This document shows, in pieces, positions 45,382 through 57,654 of a stretch of 64,000 nt of DNA (position 1 is the first letter of the stretch; each line of letters opens with the position of its first letter). The position numbers and the translations under genes were made by a program. This DNA comes from Methylosinus sp. Sm6 (GTDB lineage Bacteria > Pseudomonadota > Alphaproteobacteria > Rhizobiales > Beijerinckiaceae). The stretch is from positions 1 through 64,000 of the forward strand of contig NZ_JAINDZ010000023.1 in NCBI RefSeq assembly GCF_019802345.1. Reading direction: 5' to 3'. The notes under the pieces are model-generated. The model was not told where the DNA came from and did no database searches. It saw only the letters and a list, made by a program, of their open reading frames with translations.

Positions 45382-45499
45382 AAATGTCTCTTAACGGATT
45401 TTTTAACTTCTGACAATCTGCAAGGTCTTGGATTTGCCTGCCGCTGCGCTCAAATGAGCGCCGCTCGTCTCGTCACGGTTAACGGCGTATTCACCCGCA

Positions 45500-45874
45500 A
45501 TGGCGCTCGCTTTTCTCGCTCGTCTCCTGTTCGGCCTCGCCCTGCTGGCGCAGCTCGCAGCGAGCGCGTCCGCGCCTGCGGCGAGCGGCGGCGCCAGGCT
45601 GTGCGTCCTCTCCCATGGCGAGGCGCGCTCTCAAACCTACGCCGGCAACGCCTCCGAGCAGGCGCCGCAGCACGAGACGGGCCATCGACACGGACACTGC
45701 TCCTTCTGCGTGTTCGGCTCGGGCGATCCTCCGCTCGCCACGACGCTTCTGTCGCTCGAGAGGCTCCCGGTCGCCGCCGGCGCTCGGCTGTCATTCGACT
45801 ATTCGAAAGGACTGGTGTTCGCCCACGTCGACCGCAACGCGTCGGCCCGCGCCCCGCCCTCCGCCTTCTCCTGA
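45500..45874 (+). CDS. DUF2946-like secreted His/Cys-rich protein
   Basis: This 124-residue protein begins with a signal peptide (FLARLLFGLALLAQLAASASA). The mature part carries HETGHRHGHCSFCVFGSGDPP near residue 58, split as HETGHRHGH and CSFC, a likely metal site. It ends in SARAPPSAFS; an RAPP end is typical of DUF2946 proteins as I recall. It is 84 bases before the TonB-dependent receptor, on the same strand, so the two are likely co-transcribed. Copper is the likely ligand by family context, but this is not proven. Confidence 0.72.
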   Translation: MALAFLARLLFGLALLAQLAASASAPAASGGARLCVLSHGEARSQTYAGNASEQAPQHETGHRHGHCSFCVFGSGDPPLATTLLSLERLPVAAGARLSFDYSKGLVFAHVDRNASARAPPSAFS

Positions 45875-45958
45875 TCCGACGAAAGTCTCATGTCGCGGCG
45901 CCGCCGGCGCCTGCTTTCGGCACGCGTCCCGCGCGGGCGCCAGAGAAGGACCTGTTCA

Positions 45959-48367
45959 ATGCACCGTCATCATCTGCTGCGCGGCGTTTCCGCCGGCGCG
46001 CTCCTCATCGTCTGCGCGTGTTCCGTCGCGCCGGCTTTCGCGCAGGAATCGCTGCCGACCATCGACGTCGGCGCCGCGCCGTCGGACAGCGGGCGCGCCG
46101 CGACCTGGTCGCCGACGCGCGCCGACGGCACGCCGGCCTTCGTCGAGAAATTCAAGCTTCCCAATACGGTGGCGAGCGTCACGCGCAAGGACATCGAGGA
46201 CAAGATCAACGTCATCGACACCGAGGACGTGGTCAAATATCTGCCGAGCCTGTTCGTGCGCAAGCGCAACAACGGCGACACGCAGGCGGTGCTGCAGACG
46301 CGCACCTGGGGCGTCGGCTCCAGCGCGCGCAGCCTCGTCTATGCCGACGATCTTCTGCTCACCGCGCTCATCGGCAATGACAATACCATCGGCGCCCCGC
46401 GCTGGGGCCTCGTCGCGCCGGAGGAGATCGAGCGCGTCGACATGCTCTACGGCCCGTTCGCGGCGCAATATCCGGGCAATTCGCTCGGCGGCGTGCTGCA
46501 GATCACGACGCGCATGCCCGACAAGCTCGAAGTGACCGCCAAGCAGACCGTCTCTCTGCAGGATTACTCTCTCTACGGAACGAGCAGACTGTTGCACACC
46601 GAGGTGACGAGCGCCTCGGTCGGCGACAAGGTCGGCGATTTCTCCTGGTTCGTCTCCGCAAATTACGCCCATGGAACGACGCAGCCGCTCAGCTTCGCGA
46701 CCACCGGCGCCGGAACCATGTATCCCGGCGCCTATTGGGCGACGAACAAATTCGGCTCGCCCAATGTGGTGGTCGGCAGCACCGGCAATCTGGAGAACGA
46801 CCAGATCAACGCCAAATTGAAGCTCGCCTATGATTTCTCGCCGACCATCCGCGCGACCTATACGCTCGGCTTCTGGTCGAATGACGGGACCTCGGTCCCG
46901 GAAAATTATCTCGCGCCGGGGACGGAAAGCTTCTCCGTCGCCTCGTCCAGGTCCAGCTTCGGCTCGGGATACTACCGCATCCAGGAGAAGATGCTGACCA
47001 ATGCGCTGGCGGTGAAGTCCAACACCCGCGGCCTGTTCGACTTCGAGGTCTCGGCCGCGCATTTCACCTATCTGCAATCGGACCAGCGCCAGCCCACGAC
47101 CGCGCTCGCCAACGGCTATTCGCAGGCCGGCCGGAACACGCGCTATGACGGCACCTATTGGAGCTTGCTCGACCTCAAGGGGATCGTCAGGCCGGAAGGC
47201 GTTCTCGCAGGGCACGATATCAGCTTCGGCCTGCACGGCGATCACTTCCATCTGAACAATCCGGTCTGGAACACCGACAGCTGGACGAGCGGCATGGCGT
47301 CGGCGACCAGCATTCAGACCTTCGGCGCCGGCACGACGCGCACCCAGGCGCTGTGGGCGCAGGATTCCTGGAAATTCCATCCGGACTTCAAATTCACCGT
47401 CGGCGGACGCTGGGAGCACTGGCAGGCGTCGGACGGCGTCAACCAGTCGGGCGCGAGCGTCGTCTATCAGCCCAATCTCTACCACACGCGCTTCTCGCCC
47501 AAGGGGTCGCTGCAATGGACTCCGGACAATGATTGGACGATCACCGGATCGATCGGCCTCGCCAATCGCTTCCCCACGGTGAAGGAGCTCTACAATCTGT
47601 CCACCGTGAACAATCAGGTCGTGAATCCCAATCCCAATCTGCGTCCCGAGGTCGCGCTCTCCAGCGAGCTCGCCATCGAACGCAAGATCGGCGACGACGG
47701 CAATGTGCGCGTCTCCTTCTTCAACGAGGAGGTGCGCGACGCGATCATCTCGCAGAGCAGCTATATCTCCGGGACCAACGTCCTCTCCACGGTGACCAGC
47801 AATGTCGACAAGATCCGCAACCGCGGCGTCGAGCTGGCCTTCCGCAAGGACAATGTGCTGCTGAAGGGATTGGAGTTCTCGGGCAGCATGACCTATCTCG
47901 ATGCGCGCGTCCTGGCCGACAGCAGCTGGGTCGCGTCCTCGGCCTATCCCTGGAACACGTCGGTCGTCGGCAAGAATGTCCCGAACGTGCCGGACTGGCG
48001 CTGGACGCTCGCCGCCACCTATCGGCCGGACGAGCATTGGGCGCTCACCGCGGCGGCCCGCTTCCAGGGCCGCATGTGGACGACGTTGGACAATAATGAC
48101 GTCGCCCATGGCGTCTATCAGAGCTTCGACCGCTTCTTCGTCGTCGACACCAAGATCTCATACAAGTGGAACAAGCACCTGTCCTTCGCCTTCGGCATAG
48201 ACAACCTCAACAACTACAAATATTTCCTGTTCCATCCCTTCCCGCAGCGGACGTTCGTGTTCTCGGGCAAATATGAGTTCGGACGCGCGCGCGGCGAGCG
48301 CGGCATCTTCTTCGAAGGAGACGAGCCGGGCCTGTTCGACGCCTTCCGCACCGCCTTCGCGCGCTGA
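45959..48367 (+). CDS. TonB-dependent outer-membrane receptor
   Basis: This 802-residue protein has a signal peptide (LLRGVSAGALLIVCACSVAPAFA-Q). The plug domain (NTVASVTRKDIEDKINVIDT, then EERVDMLYGPFAAQYPGNSL near residue 160) is followed by a 22-strand-type barrel of about 600 residues. ATG is preceded by AAGGA. The usual final aromatic strand seems to be RTFVFSGKYEF, after which an extra tail of about 28 residues follows, an unusual end. Divergent exbB-exbD-tonB and the DUF2946-like gene suggest metal or metallophore uptake. The substrate is not known; no close match to vitamin B12 or siderophore receptors could be asserted. Confidence 0.9.
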   Translation: MHRHHLLRGVSAGALLIVCACSVAPAFAQESLPTIDVGAAPSDSGRAATWSPTRADGTPAFVEKFKLPNTVASVTRKDIEDKINVIDTEDVVKYLPSLFVRKRNNGDTQAVLQTRTWGVGSSARSLVYADDLLLTALIGNDNTIGAPRWGLVAPEEIERVDMLYGPFAAQYPGNSLGGVLQITTRMPDKLEVTAKQTVSLQDYSLYGTSRLLHTEVTSASVGDKVGDFSWFVSANYAHGTTQPLSFATTGAGTMYPGAYWATNKFGSPNVVVGSTGNLENDQINAKLKLAYDFSPTIRATYTLGFWSNDGTSVPENYLAPGTESFSVASSRSSFGSGYYRIQEKMLTNALAVKSNTRGLFDFEVSAAHFTYLQSDQRQPTTALANGYSQAGRNTRYDGTYWSLLDLKGIVRPEGVLAGHDISFGLHGDHFHLNNPVWNTDSWTSGMASATSIQTFGAGTTRTQALWAQDSWKFHPDFKFTVGGRWEHWQASDGVNQSGASVVYQPNLYHTRFSPKGSLQWTPDNDWTITGSIGLANRFPTVKELYNLSTVNNQVVNPNPNLRPEVALSSELAIERKIGDDGNVRVSFFNEEVRDAIISQSSYISGTNVLSTVTSNVDKIRNRGVELAFRKDNVLLKGLEFSGSMTYLDARVLADSSWVASSAYPWNTSVVGKNVPNVPDWRWTLAATYRPDEHWALTAAARFQGRMWTTLDNNDVAHGVYQSFDRFFVVDTKISYKWNKHLSFAFGIDNLNNYKYFLFHPFPQRTFVFSGKYEFGRARGERGIFFEGDEPGLFDAFRTAFAR

Positions 48368-48378
48368 GCGCGAAGCTC

Positions 48379-48408
48379 GCAGCCCGGAGCCGACGCGCTC
48401 CGGGCTGC
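48379..48408 (+). terminator. Hairpin terminator-like element after the TonB receptor
   Basis: A 12-pair perfect stem, GCAGCCCGGAGC / GCTCCGGGCTGC, with a six-base loop begins 12 bases past the receptor stop. It is followed by a pyrimidine-rich TCTGCTTCTCT instead of a clean T-run. Confidence 0.65.
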
Positions 48409-48565
48409 TCTGCTTCTCTGCGGTTGGGGCGTCCGCGAGAGAAGACGGCGGGGCGCGCCGGCCGCTTTCGAGCGCGGGCGAGGGAAGAGAGGCCCTCTCG
48501 CTCGCGGCTCAAGGGCCGGTTTCGCGCAACACAGTCTTTGCCGCTGTGCCCATGCGCACATCGCG

Positions 48566-48593
48566 AAAAAAAAGCCCCGGATCGCTCCGGGGC
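48566..48593 (-). terminator. Rho-independent terminator after groEL
   Basis: On the minus strand the stem GCCCCGGA / TCCGGGGC with a four-base loop is followed by eight T residues. It lies 27 bases past the groEL stop codon. No gene is seen in the rest of the 252-base gap to the receptor gene. Confidence 0.9.
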
Positions 48594-48619
48594 CTTCGTT
48601 TTCTCTCGGGGAAGCGAGA

Positions 48620-50263
<1,644 letters not shown>

Positions 50264-50304
50264 TCAGCTCCGTGGGAGAGAATAGAGTGCGAGGTGTCGG
50301 CGAC

Positions 50305-50592
50305 TTAGGCGATGACGCCCAGAATGTCGCTTTCCTTCATGATGAGGAGATCTTCCCCGTCGATCTTCACTTCCGTGCCGGACCATTTGCCGAACAGCAC
50401 GCGATCGCCTTCCTTCACATCGAGGGCGACGAGCTTGCCGCTCTCGTCGCGCGAGCCCGGGCCGACCGCGATCACCTTGCCCTCGGCGGGCTTCTCCTTC
50501 GCGGTGTCGGGAATGATGATGCCGCCTTTGGTCTTGTCCTCGCCCTCGAGGCGCTTGACCACGACCCGGTCGTGGAGGGGACGGAACGCCAT
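50305..50592 (-). CDS. groS: 10 kDa co-chaperonin GroES
   Basis: This 95-residue protein caps the GroEL ring. [20 protein letters not shown] starts the protein, [20 protein letters not shown] forms the mobile loop region, and [19 protein letters not shown] gives the roof and body. It ends in [26 protein letters not shown] precedes the ATG. First gene of groESL. Confidence 0.98.
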   Translation of the reverse strand: MAFRPLHDRVVVKRLEGEDKTKGGIIIPDTAKEKPAEGKVIAVGPGSRDESGKLVALDVKEGDRVLFGKWSGTEVKIDGEDLLIMKESDILGVIA

Positions 50593-50659
50593 GTGGTCTT
50601 CCTTTATCTCGAGCCGACGCGTCGCGACGCGCGGGCGATAGGATTACGTAAAAAGCCGA

Positions 50660-50686
50660 TTGGCACTCGCCTGAGGCGAGTGCCAA
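50660..50686. promoter_or_regulatory. CIRCE element (HrcA operator) of groESL
   Basis: TTGGCACTC-N9-GAGTGCCAA is the CIRCE consensus with a paired T-to-G/A-to-C change in each arm, and even the spacer (GCCTGAGGC) is palindromic. It lies 68 bases before groES and downstream of the predicted promoter. HrcA is expected to repress here. Confidence 0.93.
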
Positions 50687-50699
50687 CAAGCAGGAAGTG

Positions 50700-50729
50700 A
50701 CATAGGAACGCGCCCCCCGCCTTGTCAAG
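50700..50729 (-). promoter_or_regulatory. Predicted RpoH (sigma32)-type promoter of groESL
   Basis: On the minus strand CTTGACA and CCTATGT are spaced as in alphaproteobacterial heat-shock promoters (CTTG-N17/18-CYTATNT, here one base longer). TTGACA also fits a housekeeping -35, so dual use is possible. It sits just upstream of the CIRCE. Confidence 0.6.
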
Positions 50730-50867
50730 GCGAGGAGCGCGAACTTCGTCGCGGCGAAGAACAAGGTTCTGATATGAAGAGGAAATAAATGCCTCGCGGA
50801 CGCGGCGCGTCGCTGTGGGAGCGCGCGCGTTCGGCCGGGCGATGCTCCGGCCGTCGGCCGTAGCGCG

Positions 50868-51362
50868 TCAGCGGCTCGCCTGCGCCCCGCCGCCGCTCTT
50901 GGGAATGCGCAGCACCTGGCCGGGATAGATCTTGTCCGGATCGGAGAGCAACGGCTTGTTGGCGGCGAAGATCTCCTCATATTTCCCGCCCTTGCCGGCG
51001 CCATATTGCGACTCGGCGATCTTCCACAAGGTATCCCCCTTCCGGACCTTGTAGAATAGCGACTCGGTCTCCGTCTTGCCGACCAAGATATTGCTCTCGA
51101 CCTGCGAGACGCCCTTGGTGTTGCCGACCGCGAGCACGATCTTCTCGGCGTCGCTGGTCGATGGCGCCTGCCCTCCGAGCTTGACCTTGTCGCCCTCGAC
51201 CTTGATGTCGATCTTGGAGGCGTCGAGCCCCTGCTTCTCGATCTCCTTCCTCAGCTCCTCGGGCGGCGCCGCGGCGTTGTCGGACGCGCCCTTGGGCGAG
51301 GGCGCGTCCTTGGCGATCGGCTCGCCGCTCTTGGCGTGATTCCAAAAATTGAAGAGCCCCAT
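50868..51362 (-). CDS. BON-LysM domain protein (YgaU/Kbp-like)
   Basis: This 164-residue soluble protein has a BON domain at about residues 35-95 (KIDIKVEGDKVKLGGQAPST, VLAVGNTKGVSQVESNI) and a LysM domain at about residues 100-155 (FYKVRKGDTLWKIAESQYG, IYPGQVLRIP). In E. coli the homologue Kbp binds potassium; LysM would suggest peptidoglycan contact but no signal peptide is present. The start (MGLFNFWNHAKSGEP) matches the family. AAGGAGAAGCG precedes the ATG. Confidence 0.9.
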   Translation of the reverse strand: MGLFNFWNHAKSGEPIAKDAPSPKGASDNAAAPPEELRKEIEKQGLDASKIDIKVEGDKVKLGGQAPSTSDAEKIVLAVGNTKGVSQVESNILVGKTETESLFYKVRKGDTLWKIAESQYGAGKGGKYEEIFAANKPLLSDPDKIYPGQVLRIPKSGGGAQASR

Positions 51363-51461
51363 CTCGCTTCTCCTTTCGCAGCATGGACGCGAGCGCCGTG
51401 CGCCGGCGCCGGCGTGCGGCTTAGATAGGGCGGAGACGGAAAAGTGAACGCGCCCTGGACC

Positions 51462-51479
51462 GCGAGCCTTCAGGCTCGC
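51462..51479. repeat. REP-like palindrome, family R1 (half of a double element)
   Basis: GCGAGCCTTCAGGCTCGC is an exact R1 core in reverse orientation. CGCCCTGGACC before it matches the middle of the double palindrome at 41.9 kb, so this looks like a truncated double copy. Confidence 0.88.
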
Positions 51480-51542
51480 CTCGCAAGGCGTCGAGCTGGA
51501 TGAGGCGGCCGTGACGACCGAACGAGCCGGAGCGCTCGCGGA

Positions 51543-52058
51543 TCACGCCGCGGCGCCGCAGCACTTCTTGTATTTCTTCCCCGATCCGCAGGAACAAGGA
51601 TCATTGCGGCCCGGCCGCGCTTCCCGGACGACCGGCGCGCTCTTGATGGCCTCGCCTTCGACGAAATACCAGCGCTGATCGGCCTCGTCGAAACGGAACA
51701 GCGCCCTCTCCCGATGCGTTTGACGCAGCCCATCTGCGGTATAATGAGCGGAGAATTCGACGTAGCCGTCTCGATCGCCGGGCCGGCCGGCCTTCGTCGC
51801 CTCGATGTCGAGGCCGAGCCATTGCGATTTTTTCGACCAGTCGGTCGCCGCCTTGCGATGGAAGCCGGCGCGGCGCTCGGGCGCGAGCGTGTCCTGAAGA
51901 TAGTCGATCTCGCCGAGCGCATAGGCCGTGTAGCGCGAACGCATCAGCGCCTCCGCGGTCGGCGCGGGCCTCGACCCGTCGACATGGGGGCCGCAGCAGG
52001 CGGAGAGAGGCGCCGGCTCGGCGTCTTTGGCGCGGCAGGGACAAGGCTGTTCGGTCAT
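51543..52058 (-). CDS. YchJ-like protein with SEC-C motif
   Basis: This 171-residue protein has two zinc-binding clusters: [20 protein letters not shown] near the N-terminus and the SEC-C motif [20 protein letters not shown] at the C-terminus. Between them is an NTF2-like YchJ domain ([20 protein letters not shown]). Function is unknown; zinc binding and contact with the translation or secretion apparatus are suggested for SEC-C proteins. ATG chosen begins just before the Cys cluster; an in-frame ATG 13 codons upstream is possible. Confidence 0.88.
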   Translation of the reverse strand: MTEQPCPCRAKDAEPAPLSACCGPHVDGSRPAPTAEALMRSRYTAYALGEIDYLQDTLAPERRAGFHRKAATDWSKKSQWLGLDIEATKAGRPGDRDGYVEFSAHYTADGLRQTHRERALFRFDEADQRWYFVEGEAIKSAPVVREARPGRNDPCSCGSGKKYKKCCGAAA

Positions 52059-52154
52059 GCAGGATGTGGCTCGTTTTGGAGAAGCGAAACTCCCCACTCC
52101 CGCGCAGCGGGTGGCGAGGACCGGGCTCCTTGCGATTTCGTCGACACGGACGCC

Positions 52155-52248
52155 TACTGGCGTGATTCAGTCGATCTGACGGGTCTGAAAGAGCGAGCCT
52201 GAAGGCTCGCTCTTTCAGACCCGTCAGTTTCGATGAAGCAGACCACTA
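52155..52248. mobile_element. MITE-like element centred on a 52-bp perfect palindrome
   Basis: The centre (52176-52227) is a perfect 25+2+25 palindrome that contains the R1 core with arms extended by AGAG and then CTGACGGGTCTGAA on the left, mirrored on the right. The flanks, TGGCGTGATTCAGTCGA on the left and TTCGATGAAGCAGACCACT on the right, match the two ends of the element at 12.5 kb in opposite orientation. TA dinucleotides bound both ends, which would fit an IS630/mariner-like target. The 361 bases between the SEC-C gene and the peroxidase gene hold only this and one degenerate R1 copy. Confidence 0.72.
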
Positions 52249-52370
52249 CACCAGTTTTCGATCGGACCGAAATAGGCCGCGCGTCGACGACGCGAAGGGC
52301 GCAAGCCGCCGCTGTTTCGGCAACGCCCGACCAATGGCTCGCATCAGTCGAATTGAAGGATTTCGCAATA

Positions 52371-52388
52371 GCGAGCCTGAAGGCTCGC
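52371..52388. repeat. REP-like palindrome, family R1 (with degenerate flank)
   Basis: An exact R1 core, with an upstream flank (CATCAGTCGAATTGAAGG) that resembles a decayed version of the flank of the neighbouring element. It ends 32 bases past the peroxidase stop codon. Confidence 0.85.
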
Positions 52389-52419
52389 ACGCGCAAGGCT
52401 TCGAATTCGACGGCGCGCC

Positions 52420-53715
52420 CTACCGGCGCGCCGCGCCCGGCGGCCGATCGGTCAGCGTCAGCAGAAAGGCGACGATGGAGTCGATCTCCTTGTCGTCGAG
52501 CCGCGGCTTCTGCCCGGGCCTGCGATCATAGGGGACCTCCTTCACATTCACATTCTCATGGTGCGGCGGCGCGAGATCATCGAATTTCGCCGTCTTGCCG
52601 CCGACCTTCGGAAACCAGCGCTCGGGATTGGTGTCGCGCGTCGCATAGAAGGCGACGACGTCGCGCAGGCTGCTGAAGACGCCATTGTGCAGATAGGGCC
52701 CGGTGATCGCGACATTGCGCAGGGTCGGCGTCTTGAACTGGCCGCAGAGCCCCTCGACATAGCTCGGAGGCGCGAGCGGGAAGTCCTTGCGAACGCACAG
52801 GCCCGGATCGAACCAGGCCGGGTCCTTATTGTCGGGAACGGCGGGATTGCGCGGCGCGCCGAGCCCGTCATAGGTGAAATCGGTGAACAGCCAGTCCTGC
52901 GGATTGCGCGAGCCCTTCTTGCCCGCATGGCAGGCGAGGCAATTGCCCTTCTTCTTGTCCATGAACAAAGCGAAGCCGCGCGCCTCCTCCTTGCTCAGCT
53001 TCTCCTTGCCGCGCAGAAAGTCGTCGAATTTCGACGCGAAGGGGTGAAAGCGCGGCGTGCTCTCGAAAGCGGCCACCGCGCGCGCGAGCTTCACGAAGAC
53101 GTCCGGGTCGGAAAACAGGGACTCGCCATAGACCTGCTTGGCGAGCCCGGCGTAATCGCCCGCTTTGATCTTCTCGACGACCGCCGCCTTGGACGGATTG
53201 TTCATCTCGCGCGGCTCGAGCAGCGGGCCCTCGACCTGCGCCACGAGATCATCGGCGCGCCCGTCCCAGAACATGCCGCCGGCCGGAACCAGCGCACCCT
53301 CCGTCGCCTCCTCCTCCTGCTCCTCGACCAGGCCGAAGCGCGGCGCATAAGAGATATAGGAGAGCGTCGGCGTGTTGCGCTTGCCGAGGACGCCGGCGCG
53401 GCTTCCCTGCGCCAGAGCAGCGACGGGCGAGCCGTTATTGCCTTGAAAGGCCTTGCTCGCCTCATGGCAGGACGCGCAGGAGACGCCCGGCGGCTCCGAG
53501 AGCCGCGTGTCCTCGAAGATCTTCTTGCCGAGGAGCTCGAGCGGCGAGAGGCCGGCCTCGTCCGCGGCGGGCGCAGCGCCGGCCGCCATTCTTGTCCCGC
53601 CCTCTGCGGCGCCCGTCTCGGCCGCGGCGGAAGTCGCCCATGCCGCGACGAGCAAGGAGAGGACCGCCCCGGACGCGAGCGTCGCGAGTCGGAGCGGTCG
53701 ATACGCGGGCGCCAT
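52420..53715 (-). CDS. Diheme cytochrome c peroxidase (CcpA/MauG superfamily)
   Basis: This 431-residue periplasmic enzyme has a signal peptide (ATLASGAVLSLLVAAWATSA) and two haem c motifs: CASCH at residues 80-84 and CLACH at 259-263. The order and 179-residue spacing fit the diheme peroxidase family that reduces H2O2, or MauG-like proteins that modify partners. Conserved blocks are MFWDGRADDLVAQVEGPL near residue 148 and FKTPTLRNVAITGPYLHNG near residue 335. It is somewhat longer than classical CcpA because of an acidic loop (EEQEEEATEG). Located alone; the electron donor is unknown. Confidence 0.92.
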   Translation of the reverse strand: MAPAYRPLRLATLASGAVLSLLVAAWATSAAAETGAAEGGTRMAAGAAPAADEAGLSPLELLGKKIFEDTRLSEPPGVSCASCHEASKAFQGNNGSPVAALAQGSRAGVLGKRNTPTLSYISYAPRFGLVEEQEEEATEGALVPAGGMFWDGRADDLVAQVEGPLLEPREMNNPSKAAVVEKIKAGDYAGLAKQVYGESLFSDPDVFVKLARAVAAFESTPRFHPFASKFDDFLRGKEKLSKEEARGFALFMDKKKGNCLACHAGKKGSRNPQDWLFTDFTYDGLGAPRNPAVPDNKDPAWFDPGLCVRKDFPLAPPSYVEGLCGQFKTPTLRNVAITGPYLHNGVFSSLRDVVAFYATRDTNPERWFPKVGGKTAKFDDLAPPHHENVNVKEVPYDRRPGQKPRLDDKEIDSIVAFLLTLTDRPPGAARR

Positions 53716-53830
53716 GAGAAACTCCGAATTGCGAGAGATGCGCGAAAGGCTTTATCGCGGCGACAAATGTAGAAAATGAGAAATGGGCGCGTCAAACGAG
53801 ATAGATTGGACGCTTTCCAAACAAACCGGC

Positions 53831-54331
53831 TCAGGCAGGCTCGTCGCGCGGCTCCGGCGTCGCCAGCAAGACCAGCACGAAACCGAGAGACAGAAGGAAA
53901 CGAAAGGCGGGCTGCTGAAAGTTCCAATCGGCCGAGCGCCACATCTGCAGCCATTCCCCGCCGACGATCATGAAGCCGAAAAAATAGAGGAGGACGCCGA
54001 GCGTGAGGCCCGCGGCGGCCGGGCCCTTGGCGCCCTCGAAGGCCGCGGCGCTCCCCCCGCGCGCGACGAAAAGCCGCTGCGCGCCGAACAGGCAGAGGGC
54101 GCCATAGGCAAGCTCGACGGCGATGATCGCGGCGTAGAGCAATCGGCGGAGCGTGTCGGAGACGATCGCGCGCGCCATCATCGATTCGCCGGCGCCGGTC
54201 GTGTCCATCGACGCGACATGTCGCACAACCTCGAAATTCGTCGCATAATCGAGAATATTGTCGACGCCGGTGAGAAGGCCGAGCAGGCCCGCGCAGGCGA
54301 CGAGGAGTATTTTCGACAGGCGCAGCGTCAT
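53831..54331 (-). CDS. DUF2165-family small membrane protein
   Basis: This 166-residue protein has four hydrophobic helices and matches the DUF2165 pattern: N-terminal helix LLGLLTGVDNILDYATNFEV, then VRHVASMDTT near residue 36, WLQMWRSADWNFQQPAFRFL near residue 125 (read as WLQMWRS and W-NFQQPAF). The ATG at the first Met before LRLSKILL is chosen; a frame 16 codons longer exists. Function unknown. Divergent from the YciI-like gene. Confidence 0.82.
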   Translation of the reverse strand: MTLRLSKILLVACAGLLGLLTGVDNILDYATNFEVVRHVASMDTTGAGESMMARAIVSDTLRRLLYAAIIAVELAYGALCLFGAQRLFVARGGSAAAFEGAKGPAAAGLTLGVLLYFFGFMIVGGEWLQMWRSADWNFQQPAFRFLLSLGFVLVLLATPEPRDEPA

Positions 54332-54453
54332 AGCCGCCAGTCTATGCGGCTCGTCGGCCGGAAGGAAGCGCGGGTGCAAGGAAGCGCGGGTTGACCGCGC
54401 CGGCGCCGTCTGAAACAGTGCCGGCGTCTCCCCGCATTTTCCGAGGTTCCCCG

Positions 54454-54741
54454 TTGCTGTTCGTCGCCCTCTGCCAGGACAAGCCCGATCATGTCGCCCT
54501 GCGGCTCGCCACGCGCGAGGCGCATCTCGCCTTTCTGGCCGAACATGCGACGCAGGTAAAGCTCGGCGGCGCCTTTCTCGACGCCGCCGGCGAGAAGCCG
54601 CTCGGCTCGATGCTGATCGTCGAGGCGCGGGACGCGGCGGCGGCGCGGGCGCTGCTCGCGCGCGATCCTTACGCCCTCGCCGGCCTGTTCGTCAGCGTCG
54701 AGGTCAAGCCCTGGCGCCGCGCCGTGGGAGCCGAGCTCTGA
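54454..54741 (+). CDS. YciI-like protein
   Basis: This 95-residue protein has a ferredoxin-like fold typical of YciI: an N-terminal LLFVALCQDKPDHVALRLAT strand with the Asp-His pair, HLAFLAEHATQVKLGGAFLD, and LARDPYALAGLFVSVEVKPW at the end. The start is a TTG with GAGG seven bases upstream; a longer frame from a TTG 21 codons earlier adds non-family residues. The stop overlaps the next ATG by one base (TGATGG), so it forms a pair with the EVE gene, a common arrangement. Confidence 0.85.
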   Translation: MLFVALCQDKPDHVALRLATREAHLAFLAEHATQVKLGGAFLDAAGEKPLGSMLIVEARDAAAARALLARDPYALAGLFVSVEVKPWRRAVGAEL

Positions 54742-55151
54742 TGGCGCATTGGCTGTTCAAGAGCGAGCCCTCGACCTGGTCCTGGGACCAGATGGTCGCG
54801 GCGGGCGCGGAAGGCACCTTCTGGAACGGGGTGCGCAACCATCTCGCCAAGCAGCAGCTGATGGCGATGAAGCTCGGCGAGCGCGGATTCTTCTATCATT
54901 CCAACGCCGACAAGGCGATCGTCGGAATCGTCGAGGTGATCCGGACCTATTATCCCGACCACACGGATCAAACCGGCAAATTCGGCATGGTCGATGTGAA
55001 GGCCGCGGAGCCGCTGAAGACGCCGGTCACGCTGGCGCAAATCAAAGCCGAGCCGCGGCTCTCCGCCATGGTGCTGGTCAATAACTCCCGCCTCTCGGTG
55101 CAGCCGGTGACCGAAGCGGAATGGGAGCTGATCCTGTCGATGGCGGGGTGA
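54741..55151 (+). CDS. EVE (PUA-like) domain protein
   Basis: This 136-residue protein is a complete EVE domain: AHWLFKSEPSTWSWDQMVAA at the N-terminus, WNGVRNHLAKQQLMAMKLGE near residue 27, and FYHSNADKAIVGIVEVIRTY near residue 50. EVE domains bind modified nucleic-acid bases. In alphaproteobacteria a housekeeping copy is often beside YciI, as here. No restriction or defence genes are next to it, so it is likely not a defence component. Confidence 0.92.
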   Translation: MAHWLFKSEPSTWSWDQMVAAGAEGTFWNGVRNHLAKQQLMAMKLGERGFFYHSNADKAIVGIVEVIRTYYPDHTDQTGKFGMVDVKAAEPLKTPVTLAQIKAEPRLSAMVLVNNSRLSVQPVTEAEWELILSMAG

Positions 55152-55350
55152 CGCGCGCCCGCGCGGAGATTTCTCACCGCGCCATTCACCGCGGTATTTC
55201 TCGACTTGTTTGTTCGGCGGTCACGCGCAGCGCGGCGGAGAGTCGAGCAGCCGCGCTGCCGGCGCGGCGCCTCTGCGCCCTGCTCAATTTTCGTGCGAAA
55301 GCCAGTCCAGGGCGAGTCCCCGTCTTTTCAGACGTGGAAAAGCGCGCTAG

Positions 55351-56349
<999 letters not shown>

Positions 56350-56419
56350 GACCCGCGCGCGCCCGCGCGGAGGTTCGACGCATATCGCGACCAATATCGC
56401 ATTCAGGATCGAGCAAGAG

Positions 56420-57619
<1,200 letters not shown>

Positions 57620-57654
57620 CAGCCGCTCCCGGCGCGCCGGGACCACGGCCTCTA

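Noticed and set aside
54741-55151. EVE-domain gene as part of a defence system
   Set aside because: Neighbours are a YciI-like gene and mdh; no restriction, methylation or nuclease gene is nearby, so the housekeeping copy is more likely.
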